This document shows positions 25,930 through 37,364 of a stretch of 64,000 nt of DNA, one piece after another (positions within the stretch are counted from its first letter, which is position 1; each line of letters starts with the position of its first letter). The stretch comes from Vesta saturnalis. Its lineage: Eukaryota > Arthropoda > Insecta > Coleoptera > Lampyridae. The DNA is taken from NCBI GenBank assembly GCA_036346205.1, contig JARFJB010001974.1, positions 717,001 to 781,000 of the forward strand, in the 5' to 3' direction. The notes under the pieces were generated by a model. It had not been told where the DNA came from. It was given only the letters and a program-made list of their open reading frames with translations, and made no database searches. The position numbers and the translations under genes are program-made.

Positions 25930-26580
25930 ATCGTTAAGTCAAAAATTCTGAATTTTTGTATATAGACTAAAAAAATAACAGCGCAAAAGATAGCAGTTCC
26001 AAATCTTCTCAAAACTAAAAAAAAATGTGAAAAAAATTGTATCTTGTCAATGGCACAAATGTGGTTTACATGTACGTAAACGTTGCCAATTGCTTACATT
26101 AATAAATCATAACTCGGTAGTCCTTTACCCAAAAATTCCAATTTGTTGCATGTATACTAAAGAAATAACAGCGCAAAAGATAGCAGTTCCAAATTTTCTA
26201 AAAACTAAAAAAAATGTGAAAAAAAAAAGATTGTATATTGTTAGTAGTAGAATTGTCGTTTACATTTACGTAAACTTTGATAATTGCTTAATAAATCATA
26301 ACTCTGTAGTCCTTTACCCAAAAATTCCAATTTTTTGCATGCAGACTAAACAAATAACAGCGCAAAAGATAGCAGTTCCGAATTTTCTAAAAACTAAAAA
26401 AAATGTGAAAAAAATTGTATCTTGTCAATGGCACAAATGTGGTTTACATGTACGTGAACGTTGCCAATTGCTTACATTAATAAATCATAACTCGGTAGTC
26501 CTTTACCCTAAAATTTTTGCATGTACACTAAACAAATAACAGCGTAAAAGATAGCATTACCAAATATACTCTTTCAACAC
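25930..26580. repeat. Tandem repeat, ~180-190-bp unit
   Basis: The marker GCGCAAAAGATAGCA recurs at 25981, 26171, 26360 and (as GCGTAAAAGATAGCA) 26542, giving periods of 190, 189 and 182 bp. The 170-codon open frame at 26027 is made of these units (the same peptide block repeats inside it), so I treat it as a repeat rather than a gene. Confidence 0.93.
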
Positions 26581-26982
26581 ACCTAAGGATTCAATTATTT
26601 CCTTAACTTATTATAAGTTTTGTTATGAATGAATAAGTTCAAAAGTAAATATGTAATTGAAAATTATTAATTTTATTAAATACGACTACTACGACTGCTA
26701 GGTAAACTTTTTATCACCAATTCACGTTACAATTTTGAAACGGGATTTATACATGAGTAAGTCAGACTTCCAGATGTTTTCAATTTTTCCATAACGTAGA
26801 TGATTTCACTTTTCTAGCGCAACTTGAACTATCACTCACACTTTTTAGTTGTAGTAAAATTTTTTGGATAATGAGAATAATTCACGAAAAATAATAAAAA
26901 CATAAAAAACAATCTACATTTATTTTTTACAATGAAAAGATAACTATACAATAAATTCCACAAAAAAAACATATTAAACACA

Positions 26983-27591
26983 TCACAAATCCATCCCTTC
27001 CAACGTAAGCAATATATTTTCAGTTTTTAGCATATTTTGCCGCACACACTCTAAATATTGATTAGCCTCCTTCAGTTCTTTATTCAGTCTTTCCACTCGC
27101 CCAATCCTCACCACTTCACTATTCATATAGTCATTGTGAAGCTTTCGTAACCACCGAATACTTGTTTCCCTAAAGACCTGAAGGGTTGGTGGATCCTGCT
27201 CATCATCCTGCTGTGTGAGGTGCCCTTCTATAAGAGCCAAATTTTTTCCTCCATATTGCAGGATTCGCAACGGTGGTGGTTGTGGGGGTGTTGCTATAAC
27301 CGTGGTTGCTGGCGTTATGCTGAAAAAATGAATAATTTTATTTGTACTAAAAATTCTCTGTGAATCAATGAAAGAAAACTATGATATTAATTAAAATTGT
27401 ACATACCTCTCGAAATACTTCGAAAATTCATCCTCTACATCACTATCCCTGATGGAGATGATGGGGATGATCTCTTCGAAGGGTACTGGTTCTGCGGTGT
27501 TATTTGATGGGCGCACCAAAACATCATGTAAAATACAAGGTTTTGCCTGTCTTTTTAGCGAAAGTTTAGATTGTTTGCTGGACGAAGCCAT
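26983..27591 (-). CDS. Two-exon cargo gene in the Polinton (unknown)
   Basis: Proposed exon 1 at 27591-27407, an 87-bp intron at 27406-27320 (GTATGT donor, TTTTTTCAG acceptor), and exon 2 at 27319-26983. The reading frame is open through exon 1, stays in register across the junction and runs to a stop, giving about 173 residues. Residues 1-62 are Ser/Lys-rich then acidic (SDVEDEF). A Thr/Pro stretch (TPPQPPP) follows at the junction. The last ~75 residues look like a coiled coil (RVERLNKELKEANQYLECV). No homologue recognised. No stop or frameshift is needed, in contrast to the conserved virus-like genes around it. It is read away from the polymerase, with a shared ~580-bp upstream region. Confidence 0.6.
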
Positions 27592-28175
27592 TACTAATGG
27601 TGAGTAATTATATTATATTATATACACATAGATCTGTTAACGTTAACAAAATTGATAACAAGTGGAAGTGGTTAGTACAATGAACTGACCTGAGCAAGCA
27701 AAGGTGACGAACTCTAATGAATGCTGCATAATCTAGACATGAGAAGGCATTTCGCATGTCAGCAAGGTTAAGTTAATGCATATTCTTAGTAAACGCCACA
27801 AAGTGCAATGTATGACCTCTGCAAGCAAAGGTGATGCAGCATAAGCCATGAGAACAGTATTGATGTCAAGGTTAATATATGTTCCCAGTAAACGCTACAA
27901 AATGCAATCTATGCATCTGTCTATGAACACTGAAGCTCTTGCAACAAGTTATACACAGTTTTGACCTTGAATGCTGGGTTTATATTACTATATAAGGAGA
28001 TAAAGAGCAGTTTTGTACCAGTCAGTATATTGCATTCCCGACTAGAATTGCAATTGTATACCTAAAGTACTTCTATAGTTACCTAAATTTTTAATTCTCA
28101 CATTTCAGTTATAATAAATGTATTTGTTTCCATTACTACATAATCGACAGCGCGTGTGCTTCATATTTTCTTGCA
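27592..28175. promoter_or_regulatory. Divergent upstream region with 127-bp direct repeat and TATA/Inr
   Basis: Lies between the divergent cargo gene and the polymerase. Two related ~127-bp units start at GCAAGCAAAGGTGA (27694 and 27821); both end with a 'cAGTAAACGCcACAAAgTGCAATcTATG' block. A TATATAAG box at 27989-27996 is followed about 30 bp later by TCAGT at 28022-28026, a typical arthropod core-promoter pair facing the polymerase. TTTTCTTGCAG just before 28176 could be a splice acceptor for a 5' UTR intron. Confidence 0.5.
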
Positions 28176-31100
28176 GTGTTGGACACAGTTTTGAAGGTAA
28201 CTATGAGTAAGGGTATACCCAGTAGTAGTGGTATTGTTAATTTAACAAGAAGTATTATTCCATTGTTGAAAACCAAAAATGAATTTGTAAAGCACATCCG
28301 TATAATTAACACTAATATTAAGCTATTGCAAGATATAATTCAAAATAAAATTTATTTAGACATGCAAAAATTTGCTTAAACTCGAAAGTAATTTATCATT
28401 GCGAAAGTGTTATCTTATAAGAGTTAAACAGTTAAAGAGTGCTTTAGAGAAAACAGGTAGTGGAATTGTCAATGTCACTAAAAAGCGTACACGCAAATTA
28501 AGTTGGTACTCTCTAGATTCACGTTTTAATGGTAGGTTACTTACTGGAATTATAGTCAATATAGCAAACATCAAGGACCCTCTTATCTTTTTACAAAATG
28601 CATACAATAGTTTTGCACGAAAGGTTAAACTAATGCTAAGGCAATCGATGCTAAAGGTGAATGTCCTTTTAGTCTGCAATTTTGTCCATCCTCAAAATCA
28701 CGTTACCGAGTTGAAGACATTTAACATAACAAATCATGCCATCAATATTGCGACCAATTTACGTAAGTGGTATAATGAAAACGTTTATTATAAATTACAG
28801 AAAAAATTAGAGGAGTTTTCCAAAAGGGATTCCGGTTGGGTATTACATGAAATATTACATTTAAAGGTTTAGTATTAATAGCTATGTCCCATTTAGAGGC
28901 GGCCTTTCAGCTTACGTTAAAGTTCCCTACTTTATAGCAGTAAAGCATGCGGTAGTGAATGTTAGAAATGACGATGTGTATTGCTTCCTGTGGGCCGTCA
29001 TATCGACACTATATCCCGTGCAACATCATTCAGATAGAGTTTACAGTTATCCTCATTTTAAGGATGTTTTGAATTATGATTCAATTCTCTTCCCCATTAA
29101 ACTAGATGATGTAAAGAATTTGAACAGTTAAACAATCTCTCCATTAATTTGTTTTGCATTCAGGGGAAAGTTATATTACCATTTGTATTAAGTGAAAGTC
29201 TAAATAATGCGAGGGAACCCATAAATCTTTTAGTACTTTCTGCTAATTATCAAGCTGCGGGTGGTATTAACACAAAAAATAATACTGTTTATCATTTTAT
29301 GTGGATTAAAAATATGTTAGCTCTTTTTCTAAACAACTATCGAATAAGGAGCACAAGAAATTCATTTGTTATCGATGTTTGAACCATTTTTCTTCAGACC
29401 ACGTTCTACAAAAACACATCATTCACTGTCATCAACTTAATCGATGCTCTGTTAAGCTGCCCACTGAAGCAGAAAAGTTTCTACAGTTCAAAAATTTCAC
29501 ATTCCAGGAAAAGGTGCCGTTTGTAATTCATGCAGATTTAGAAAGTATTTTGGAAAAGTATACAAATTTAACGGACATCGATAATAATACAATATTTTAC
29601 TCCAAACATACACCCTTCAGTATTGCTTACTACTTGAAGTGTTCATACAATGATTCTTTATCACGATTTAAACTTTATAGAAGAAACGATTGCATTCAAT
29701 GGTTTGTTAAAGAGCTTCAAAGTATTGCACATTGGACTACCTAAATAATCAATAAAATAATACCTATGTATACTTTAACTCCCAATCAGGTTGAGCACTT
29801 TGAAAGCACCGCGATTTGCCACATTTGCGAAAAACCATTTACTGATTATGATATAAAAGTTAGGGATCATAACCATTTTACTAGTTTTACGTGTTTCATA
29901 ATTTGTCAGGTTATGATAGTCATTTCCTCATTAGAGAATTGGCTACTGTTCGCGGTGAGATTCCACTGCTACCCATAAACAAAGAAAGATATATTTCTTT
30001 CACGAAAGTAATACAAGGCACTAAAATTAGGTTTAGATTTATTGACTCTTTCAGATTTATGAGTAGTAGTATTGAAAAGTTGTCGGACTATTTGGAAAAT
30101 AGTAAAAAAATGATTACCCACGCTAATTGTAACAATGCCGAAGGATTTTCGCTACTAGTTCGCAAGGGAGTGTTTGCTTATGAATATCTCGATTCTTGGG
30201 AAAAATTAAGCGAGACCAGACTCCCTCCCAAGGAAGCGTTTTTCAGCCATCTCACTAATGAGGAAATCGATGATGCGAGTTTTGCACATGCAGTTAATGT
30301 TTGGAACAGATTTAATATTAAATCGTTAAGGGATTACTCGGATTTGTATCTAAAAACGGACGTTCTATTGTTAGCAGACATTTTCGAAAACCTTCGACAA
30401 ACTTGTTTAAGTACTTACAAACTTGATCCTCTGCACTATTATACAGCCCCCGGTTTGGCATTCGATGCTATGCTTAAAATTACACAAGTACAGTTAGAAC
30501 TATTTACAGACACTGATATGCTGATGTTTATTGAGAGAGGAATTAGAGGTGGTGTTGCTCAATGTTCTAAGCGATATGCTAAAGCTAACAACAAGTACAT
30601 GGGGGAAAAATTTGATCCCACTTCCGAAAGTGTGTATTTAATGTACTACAACGTAAATAATTTATATGGAGCCACCATGTCAGAATTTCTACCATTTAGT
30701 GATTTTTCTTTTGTTGATAATTTTGAAACTTTAGATTTAATAAACCATCCTGATGATTCGGAAATTGGCTATATAGTCCAGTGTGATTTAGACTATCCCA
30801 TAGTATTACATGAGAGTCACAGTGATCTACCATTGACACCCGAACGTATGGTACCACCCGTATCTGATTCCAAAATGAAAAAATTATTGCTTACATTGTG
30901 TCCTAAACATTATTATGTAATTCATTACAGAAATTTGAAGGTATATTTAAAATATGGATTAAAGTTGGTAAAAGTACACCGTATATTACGTTTTAAACAG
31001 TCCCCATGGTTAAAAAAATATATCGATTTAAATACAACCATGCGCCAGCAATCTCAAAACGAATTTGATAAGAAATTAATGATTAATAGCGTTTTTGGGA

Positions 31101-31849
31101 AGCTGATGGAAAATGTACGTAAACATAAGGATATACGTTTAGTAACGAAATGGGAGGGTCGCTATGGTGCTCGTGCTTACATAGCAAAACCAAATTTTCA
31201 TAGTTCTACAAAATTTGATAATGATATGCTTATCATTCAAATGAATAAGCTAGAAGTATATTTCAATAAACCTATATATGCAGGATTCAGTGTTTTAGAA
31301 GTTTCAAAAACTTTTTTATACAATTTTCATTACGGTTACACGCTACCCAAGTTTCATAATAATGCTAAGTTCTTGTACATGGATACGGATAGCCTCATAT
31401 ACGCCTTTTAAGTACCCGATGTCTATTAATGCATTAAAGAGGACATTGATAAATTCGATACATCCGATTATAGCCCCAACAATATCTTTGGAATTCCATT
31501 GGTAAATAAAAAAGTCCCTGGCTTAATGAAAGATGAAAATCATGGCGCGATTATGTTGGAATTTGTAGGACTTCGTGCAAAAATGTATGCTTACATGGTT
31601 GATAAAAAAGTTGTAAAAAAATCAAAGGGTTCTACCCGCGCAAGCGTCAAACAGATTACGATAAATGATTATAAACATGTTTTGTTTGATGGTGACGTAA
31701 TAAGGCGTTATCAGCATCTGATAAGGTCAAATAAACATGATGTGTTTACAATCAAACAGAATAAAGTAGTACTTAATCCTTGTGATGATAAACGATTAGT
31801 AAATTTCAATTTCACTGATACTAGACCTTGGGGATTTAACTTTACATAG
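28176..31849 (+). pseudogene. Polinton protein-primed DNA polymerase B, broken
   Basis: About 1200 residues' worth of coding sequence, the usual length, in at least seven open blocks. N-terminal region with the 'ERDSGW' type motif (KRDSGWVLHEILHL, 28830) and VYCFLWAVISTLYP (28975); a zinc-finger-like CYRCLNHF near 29375; 3'-5' exonuclease start HADLES (29530); a CHICEKPF zinc element (29815); then the longest intact stretch, 29891-31411, with FHNLSGYDSHFL, palm motif A, motif B (NSVFGKLMENV, 31085) and motif C YMDTDS (31376-31393). Motif A reads YYNVNNLYG, so the metal-binding Asp is Asn (codon AAC, 30650-30652). A stop follows motif C at 31409; the C-terminal thumb continues at 31499-31849. 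Many frame changes plus the lost Asp make it inactive. Confidence 0.95.
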
Positions 31850-31890
31850 CATTTTATTCGTCTTCTGTTTCAGAAAACAATTTTATCGTT

Positions 31891-32618
31891 ATGAACAGTC
31901 TTGAACATAAATTGCAGGAAGAGCTATGGTACAGTAGTGATAAAATCTACAGAAAATACCTGAAGCGTTCTTTGTTGGGGAAGTCCTCCCCCGAAAGCTA
32001 TTTCTTTGTACTGAATATATTGCAATATATTGTTATTCCTGATGAGTGTTTTTACTGGTGTGCTATAAACTCAAAGTGTGCAAATGAAGTTATTAAGACA
32101 TTATTTGTTAAAAAAATTCAATTAGACGATACGATTAAAAGTTTTATGAAATTGTGTACCGATAAAGGATACAATTCATTAACTTTTGATAAAGTAGATA
32201 GGATCTTAGACGATATGAGTGTACTTGGTGACATACCGCTTAAAATGTATTTATACGATTTATTAAGGGTTCATGATTCAACAAATGTTAAATCTACGTT
32301 AGAAAATATTGCTTACAAGGACACTTTATTATAACTGAATGTATTGAGAAAGCGGCATATTATGCTAACTACAAGTGCCTCGATATTTTGATTGAAATAT
32401 TATTGGAACAAAATATCAACTATAAGTTTCAACCGTGGGAAAACGATGAGCACCACAAAATTTATTACTGGATACTAGACAACATCAATAAAGGTGAAAC
32501 AAATTCAAATTCCTGCTTGGGATGGAGGTGTGGGCCAGATTCGGGTATATGGCCATCCAGTAATTTAAGTGATTATAGAAGTACTTTAGGTTCACTTTAT
32601 AAGATAATGAAATTTTAA
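31891..32618 (+). pseudogene. Unknown Polinton protein, one frameshift
   Basis: An open frame of 147 residues (31891-32334) is followed, after a single frame change near 32330, by a second open part to 32618. Both are helical-looking and of similar composition, so I read them as one gene of about 240 residues. The second part (AAYYANYKCLDILIEILLEQ) vaguely resembles an ankyrin-type helix pair, but one repeat is not enough to claim it. It follows the polymerase by about 40 bp on the same strand and could share its transcript. AATAAA signals follow at 32640. Confidence 0.5.
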
Positions 32619-32751
32619 AAACAAATGTAATATTTAAAAAATAAAATACTATTATTTTTTGTGTCTTATTTCATCTAAGAGCTACATCCTTTTCTACAAA
32701 CTATATAACTAATATAAGTAATTTGTTTCACAAAGTACAGGTGAAATGTTA
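32619..32751. terminator. Convergent gene ends with poly(A) signals
   Basis: The rightward and leftward gene blocks meet here. AAAATAAAATACTATT near 32638 offers an AATAAA signal for the plus strand. Confidence 0.5.
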
Positions 32752-33648
32752 TCAAACAATATCATCCTTATTAATCCATGATCTTTCATCCAATCTCCAC
32801 CACTTTACGAATAACTTATTATTCTTGGAGCGAAGCACTTTTTCTACTAGATATACATCGGGATACTTTGTTTTTTGTAATTCATGTTCATAAAACCCTC
32901 CCAGTACAGGCTTTCCCTTCATGTCTTCCAGCATGTACGTAGTGGGGTTAGTAATGCGAACTGTCAATCCTAAATAGTTCACTAGACCAATTGGGTGTGT
33001 ATCCTTTGGCGAAAATATTTTTAAATTTACTACTTTGGAATATATCACCCACAGAATATCGATTCCTATCGAATATTTTTATGTTAGTGTAAGCCTCTAG
33101 CTTTATATGATTACCAACATCTTTGGGCTTCATTCCGATAGTTCTATGCTTAAGATTGTTATAATACATGGTTATGGTATCAATTGTATCAATCCATATG
33201 TATTTACCTTGTAGGCTGAAAGACTTATATAGGGCACCCTAATGGTTTTGATAACACGTGCCGCAATTGCAGCCTTCTTTGTGCTATAGGTGGAGTAATG
33301 ATTGACTCCATAACGATGCATTAGTTTAGTAAAATGCTCGTTGTAGAATTCTTTTCCTGCATCTGTCTGCAAATTGGTAGCTTTCCGTCCTTTTTTGAAG
33401 ATTGTTTGCATGGCCTTGGTAACTGCTTGACCTGTTTTCGTTTTTAATCCTTTAGTCCATAAGTATTTCGAAAAACAGTCGATAACCACTAATATATACT
33501 TATAGCCCTTATTTTGCTTGGCATATGTGTTAAATTCAGCCAAATCTGCTTGCCAAAGGCCATCGAAACCCCTAATTATTGTGCGCCTTCGTTTATAATG
33601 TTTTCGTGCAGGTTTATGCAATTCGTTGACGAATTGTAATTTAGACAT
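32752..33648 (-). pseudogene. Polinton integrase with chromodomain, broken
   Basis: A retrovirus-like DDE integrase with C-terminal chromodomain, about 300 residues, in three blocks (33648-33172, 33169-32948, 33048-32752) separated by frame changes. Catalytic core: first Asp in LWQADLAEF, second in QTDAGKEFYN; the third position reads KKAAIAARVIKT, where the family has Glu before Arg, so the codon at 33259-33261 is GCA (Ala), one base from GAA. Then KHRTIGMKPKDVG (end of core), an SH3-like segment, and a chromodomain VEKVLRSKNNKLFVKWW-RLDERSWI, which in this family is thought to guide insertion towards chromatin marks. The enzyme would normally join the terminal repeats to target DNA, leaving the 6-bp duplication seen here. 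Confidence 0.93.
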
Positions 33649-33689
33649 GGTACTAATTTCTCCACAACTTTTTTAAGTCGATATAGTTT

Positions 33690-34013
33690 TTACTTCAACA
33701 CCAGATAAGTGTTAGAGCTTCGTTTAAAAGCTTTCTGAACTGCTTGTAGACAAAAATCAAGATATCCTTTACTTATAGCATCACCATCTTCTTCCGGGTC
33801 CGCCAACTGTGTCAAACGGTTTCCATCCAAATTGAATCTTGTTGATAGACAGTATTGCTTAGTGATGGCATCTTGAGGACGTATGGGGCTGGCAACATTG
33901 CTGAGTCTCCTATTCTCGATATCAAATTGATTATCATCAATCAGTTTAAACTGGGGGGTTAATTTCTTGAAATGATACTGGACATGTGAACGTCCAAATT
34001 TGTCAAGGGTCAT
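33690..34013 (-). CDS. Fibre-like protein with tail-fibre-type repeats
   Basis: 107 residues, open and without internal stops. It contains two related blocks, RRLSNVASPIRPQDAITKQY and NRLTQLADPEEDGDAISKGY, which match the 'L-N-V-A-D-P-x-D-A-x-T-K-x-Y' pattern of phage and adintovirus-like fibre proteins (a trimeric beta-roll repeat). It sits 40 bp upstream of the integrase start on the same strand. Probably part of a receptor-binding or spike structure; the family assignment rests on this repeat only. It is shorter than full fibres, so it may be truncated. Confidence 0.6.
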   Translation of the reverse strand: MTLDKFGRSHVQYHFKKLTPQFKLIDDNQFDIENRRLSNVASPIRPQDAITKQYCLSTRFNLDGNRLTQLADPEEDGDAISKGYLDFCLQAVQKAFKRSSNTYLVLK

Positions 34014-34243
34014 TTTAGTTATGATATGTCGACATCAATGCATTCTCATCTATACTGTTTAAAAAACCGCTCTTTGGATTTTCAGTGTACCCATCCTCAT
34101 ACAGTTCTTCTGCAATTGATATTATGTCATTCACCACACCTGTACTCCCTGCCAATTTTTCTGCCCACAATACCTCTAGATCACGAATTAGTTCATGTAC
34201 ATCATTCTAATATTTATATTCAATCGGCCTGTTTGTTAATTCC

Positions 34244-35147
34244 TTAAAAAACATAGCTCCACCTCCCTTGATCGTGGGTGATGATGATGATAGCAAGGGT
34301 TTGATCATTTGCGTATACTTTTTGTTGCCCACTTACGTCATAATCTCGCCTTACAACATTAGTAGCTTCTAAAATCCTTCTATAATCTTTTCTATCTTTT
34401 AAATTTACTAGATTTAAATTGGGTTCGTTCATAATAAGCAGATCATATAAACCTGGAGACCCTTTATACGTGGCACCTTTAATAATCATACCGTTTCCTT
34501 TAATTGTAACGGGAGTATTACCAATTGTCCATTTGTCAGTTTTTTTTATCATAGTGGACTCCATAAGTATGATCAATAACACCTTCAGGATCCCTCATAA
34601 CACGTTCAACGTATATACGAGGTAATTCATGATACTGCTTGAGAAATTCTTCTGAGATGGGTTCATTACGGGTAGTAGAATCATCTGTGACACTAAAAGG
34701 TTCTTCTTCTTCCTCAATATTAATCTCTCCTACAACAGATGTATCTAAGAATGATGGTGTACGAAGACCTGGAGGAGGATTTGTTTGAAAAAACGGAAGC
34801 TGAGCTAGTGGGCTAGTAGCACCCTTTCTTGAATAACCTAACGGAGTGAAGCCTGGAGTCCGTTGAACTTGAGCTAGCAAGCTAGTGAGGGTAGTAGCGT
34901 GCTTTCTCGGAAATATTAATAGGGGTGGTTTTTTGGGTTTAATGCCAATGGGCTCCTTTTTAGGCGTTTTTTAATCTGGATTAATTTTATCTACTATTTC
35001 AGTTAGAGGTCCTATTAGGGGTTTACAAGTACTTTCAAATGTTCTTTCATTATCAATGCAAGCAGTTTTAATACAGTTATACTTCTGCTGTATTACTTTA
35101 CGAGCCTGAATAATTTTTTTCTTTAATATCATTTCCGTGTTATCCAT
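34244..35147 (-). pseudogene. Uncharacterised arthropod/Polinton domain protein (DUF8207-like), broken
   Basis: A protein of about 300 residues in three parts. 35147-34971: start MDNTEMILKKKIIQARK, basic and helical, ending in an in-frame TAA at 34971-34973. 34970-34536: Pro-rich, then acidic (INIEEEEE), then FLKQYHELPRIYVERVMRD. 34582-34244, after a frame change: DKWTIGNTPVTIKGN and the signature GSPGLYDLLIMNEPNLNL-YRRILEATN. That last signature is common in proteins of unknown role scattered through arthropod genomes and linked with Polintons. The DUF name is from memory and should be checked. No enzyme motif seen. Confidence 0.65.
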
Positions 35148-35164
35148 TATAGTAAAGCGGGTTT

Positions 35165-35240
35165 GCTGAACAGATATCAGTTTACCTAACAGATAGCTGT
35201 TTACACAAACAGATAGCTCTTAATACCTAAACAGATCAGT
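35165..35240 (-). promoter_or_regulatory. Four AACAGAT repeats upstream of the DUF-type gene
   Basis: AACAGAT occurs at 35169, 35188, 35208 and 35230, spaced 19-22 bp, in the short gap between the ATPase stop and the next start codon. Read on the gene's strand it is ATCTGTT, with GATA-type cores in three copies. Spacing near two helical turns suggests a factor-binding array or a short tandem repeat. Confidence 0.45.
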
Positions 35241-35264
35241 ACCTACCAAACTACTGTAAGCAGT

Positions 35265-35970
35265 TTAAGGTATTATATATTCATCAAATCTTTTCCTATA
35301 GCGACCATTATTAACTTCAGCATCCTTGTTTATGACCATGAAACCAAACGGATGTACCCAGCATTTTGAATACATGTCCCGAAATGATTTCATGCTTATG
35401 GTGGGACTTATACGATCCTCATACACATGTTTTAGGTTTAATTCATCTTGCTCAAATAATATAATTAGATTCGCCTTGTCACGAATTAATTGCTTTGAAA
35501 TTTTACTGTAAGTTTGACCCAAATAGAAACAGTCAATATCGTTATGCCTACCCATAGAAAAATATGCCCTTATGTTATTTTGCTTTTCACAAGCGATATC
35601 ATGGAAGATAAAAACAGAGTTTGATTTTGCACAATTAGGCTCAATTACATCTTGATTATCACTGAAGGTATATATCCCTCATTGGAAGTAAGATTTCCTG
35701 TAAAAGTTTGTACTTGTTTTGATTCAATGACTTAGAGTATACGTATACATGTTTAAATTTCAAGCCATTTTTCTCGGTAATCAGACTGATCATTGCGTTT
35801 GTTTTACCACAATTGGAGGAGCCACATATAATACCACGTATACTATTAGGAAGTAAATCACCATGTTTTGAAGTAACAGACTTTTCATCAAAGTCATGAT
35901 TTTTAATTGTGGGTTTTTGTTTTTGAGCAACTACTTTCATCGTTAGTGGATGAAATAAAACAAAACGCAT
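35265..35970 (-). pseudogene. Packaging ATPase (FtsK/HerA type), one frameshift
   Basis: The genome-packaging ATPase of Polintons, about 235 residues. N-terminal block 35970-35659: SIRGIICGSSNCGKTNAM is the Walker A loop (GxxxxGKT). A frame change near 35677 leads into a second block running to 35265 with VFIFHDIACEKQ, the Walker B region, where one of the two expected acidic residues is His and the following Asp is kept. It continues through GRHNDIDCFYLGQTYSKI and ends GRYRKRFDEYI. The last sections match the family closely. One frameshift is the only clear lesion besides the His. Confidence 0.92.
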
Positions 35971-36013
35971 AATTACAACATTTTTATTTATATGCTAGGC
36001 TATATTACAATAA

Positions 36014-37201
36014 CTATAACTGTTTCACTTCCCCAGTGAGTGGGATGTACTGCACAATAGCGTCATAGACAACAATTCCATTATCGAAAGGTGTTAGATA
36101 TTCCATTTCCAATTTGATGTCTACAGTTGAGTTTTTGACGGATTCATTACAAATACTGGACATGATTTGAATTCGGAATAGTTGAATAATGTATCTTTAT
36201 CATCTTCACCATAGTAATCATATCGAAATTTCAAAAAATTGTGATTGGCAGGTATGTATTGGTTTAGCACTGAAGTTCAAATGCATTGCTTCTTATGGAT
36301 AATACTCAGAATTCAGATTTACTTTAAGATTTCCGATGTTAATGTGATCAAAATTTCCGGCCCTTGCTGATCTTGAATACCTTTTACCTTGTTGGAATGC
36401 AACAATTATCCAACGTGGTTTTTCCAGTTGCGTTGATGTTTTTATTGGCCATATGTCTGAGGTTGCCTGTTTTAAAGAAGGTAATTCATATAACTCCCAT
36501 TGACGAAATTGAACAGTAATAATAGAATTTTTATTGATTCCTTGAAACAAGTTAAGTTTCGCAGCATCACTAAGTGTTAAGTGCGGTACTTTCCATTGAA
36601 TTTTATTTAAGGTTATTGCGGCATCAACTTCACCATAGTAACAGTTTGTATCGCTTCTAGATCGAATTGAAACTAACTCTTGGCGCACATTCACGATTAC
36701 CTGACGATAATCCTCCATTATTCCAAATATGTGGTTCAATGGTATGCATATTGTAAAAGATTTTTCTCCATTTTGCTCATCGAATTCTACTTGTAATGGT
36801 TCTTCATTCTTTGATGACCATCCCAAATGACTTAGTGCTTTGCTTTTGCTTGCCGTATAAGAAATATATCCTTTAACCGTAGATGTTATTCTTGGATTTC
36901 TACAAACATCCACTCTCTGACCACCTAACTCACAACGAATTTCTTCGAAAAGAAAGTTCGGGAAATTGTTGGGTAAGCTGCATGCTTTCCTTTCATCTTC
37001 TTTTTTGAGCTCAAGTTTACCTTCTATGTACAGAAAACTATCATAAGTAACCGTAATTAGATCTTGACTTTGAATTAAGATTCGTATTTCTTCGTAAGGT
37101 TCATATTTAGAAGATCCATATGGAAGATAAGTGTGAATATCTGATTTAAGTATAGTATCATCAAAATGTACGTTTTGAAAGACGTTTAACGATTCTGCCA
37201 T
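36014..37201 (-). pseudogene. Major capsid protein (double jelly-roll), broken near the end
   Basis: A 396-codon gene, close to the 380-450 residues usual for Polinton major capsid proteins. The first 302 residues are open (37201-36296), with LGGQRVDVCRNP, the AAKLNLFQGI region and the hallmark KPRWIIVAFQQGKR. It then meets an in-frame TAA at 36293-36295, and at least two frame changes follow (near 36262 and 36137) before the natural stop at 36014-36016. The remaining C-terminal pieces are clearly of the same gene. This protein builds the hexameric lattice of the particle. The lesions are confined to the last quarter. The ATPase starts about 40 bp downstream. Confidence 0.93.
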
Positions 37202-37364
37202 TGTGGTTGAGAACTTTTATACCAATTGACGTTAAAAAGTATTTCTCTGCAGATGTTAACAGCAATGAAGGTTGATGACTAATTAATGACTTACTGTAGG
37301 GATGATGCCTTTTATATGAACTTTTGAAAGATGGAATTGGTCCTGGATTAATTCTTAGACTCAT
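37161..37364 (-). CDS. Small Polinton protein upstream of major capsid gene
   Basis: 67 residues, basic, no lesion; it overlaps the start of the major capsid gene by 41 bp and the end of the penton-like gene by 17 bp. The segment LLTSAEKYFLTSIGIKVL looks like a short amphipathic helix pair and resembles a small conserved protein found beside the capsid genes of other Polintons. Function unknown. The tight overlaps support a real gene. Confidence 0.55.
   Translation of the reverse strand: MSLRINPGPIPSFKSSYKRHHPYSKSLISHQPSLLLTSAEKYFLTSIGIKVLNHNGRIVKRLSKRTF

Noticed and set aside
26027..26539. 170-codon open frame inside the Polinton
   Set aside because: It is built of a 180-190-bp tandem DNA repeat, and its peptide repeats with the unit.
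32388..32618. Ankyrin-repeat protein
   Set aside because: Only one weak helix-pair resemblance; too little to claim the fold.
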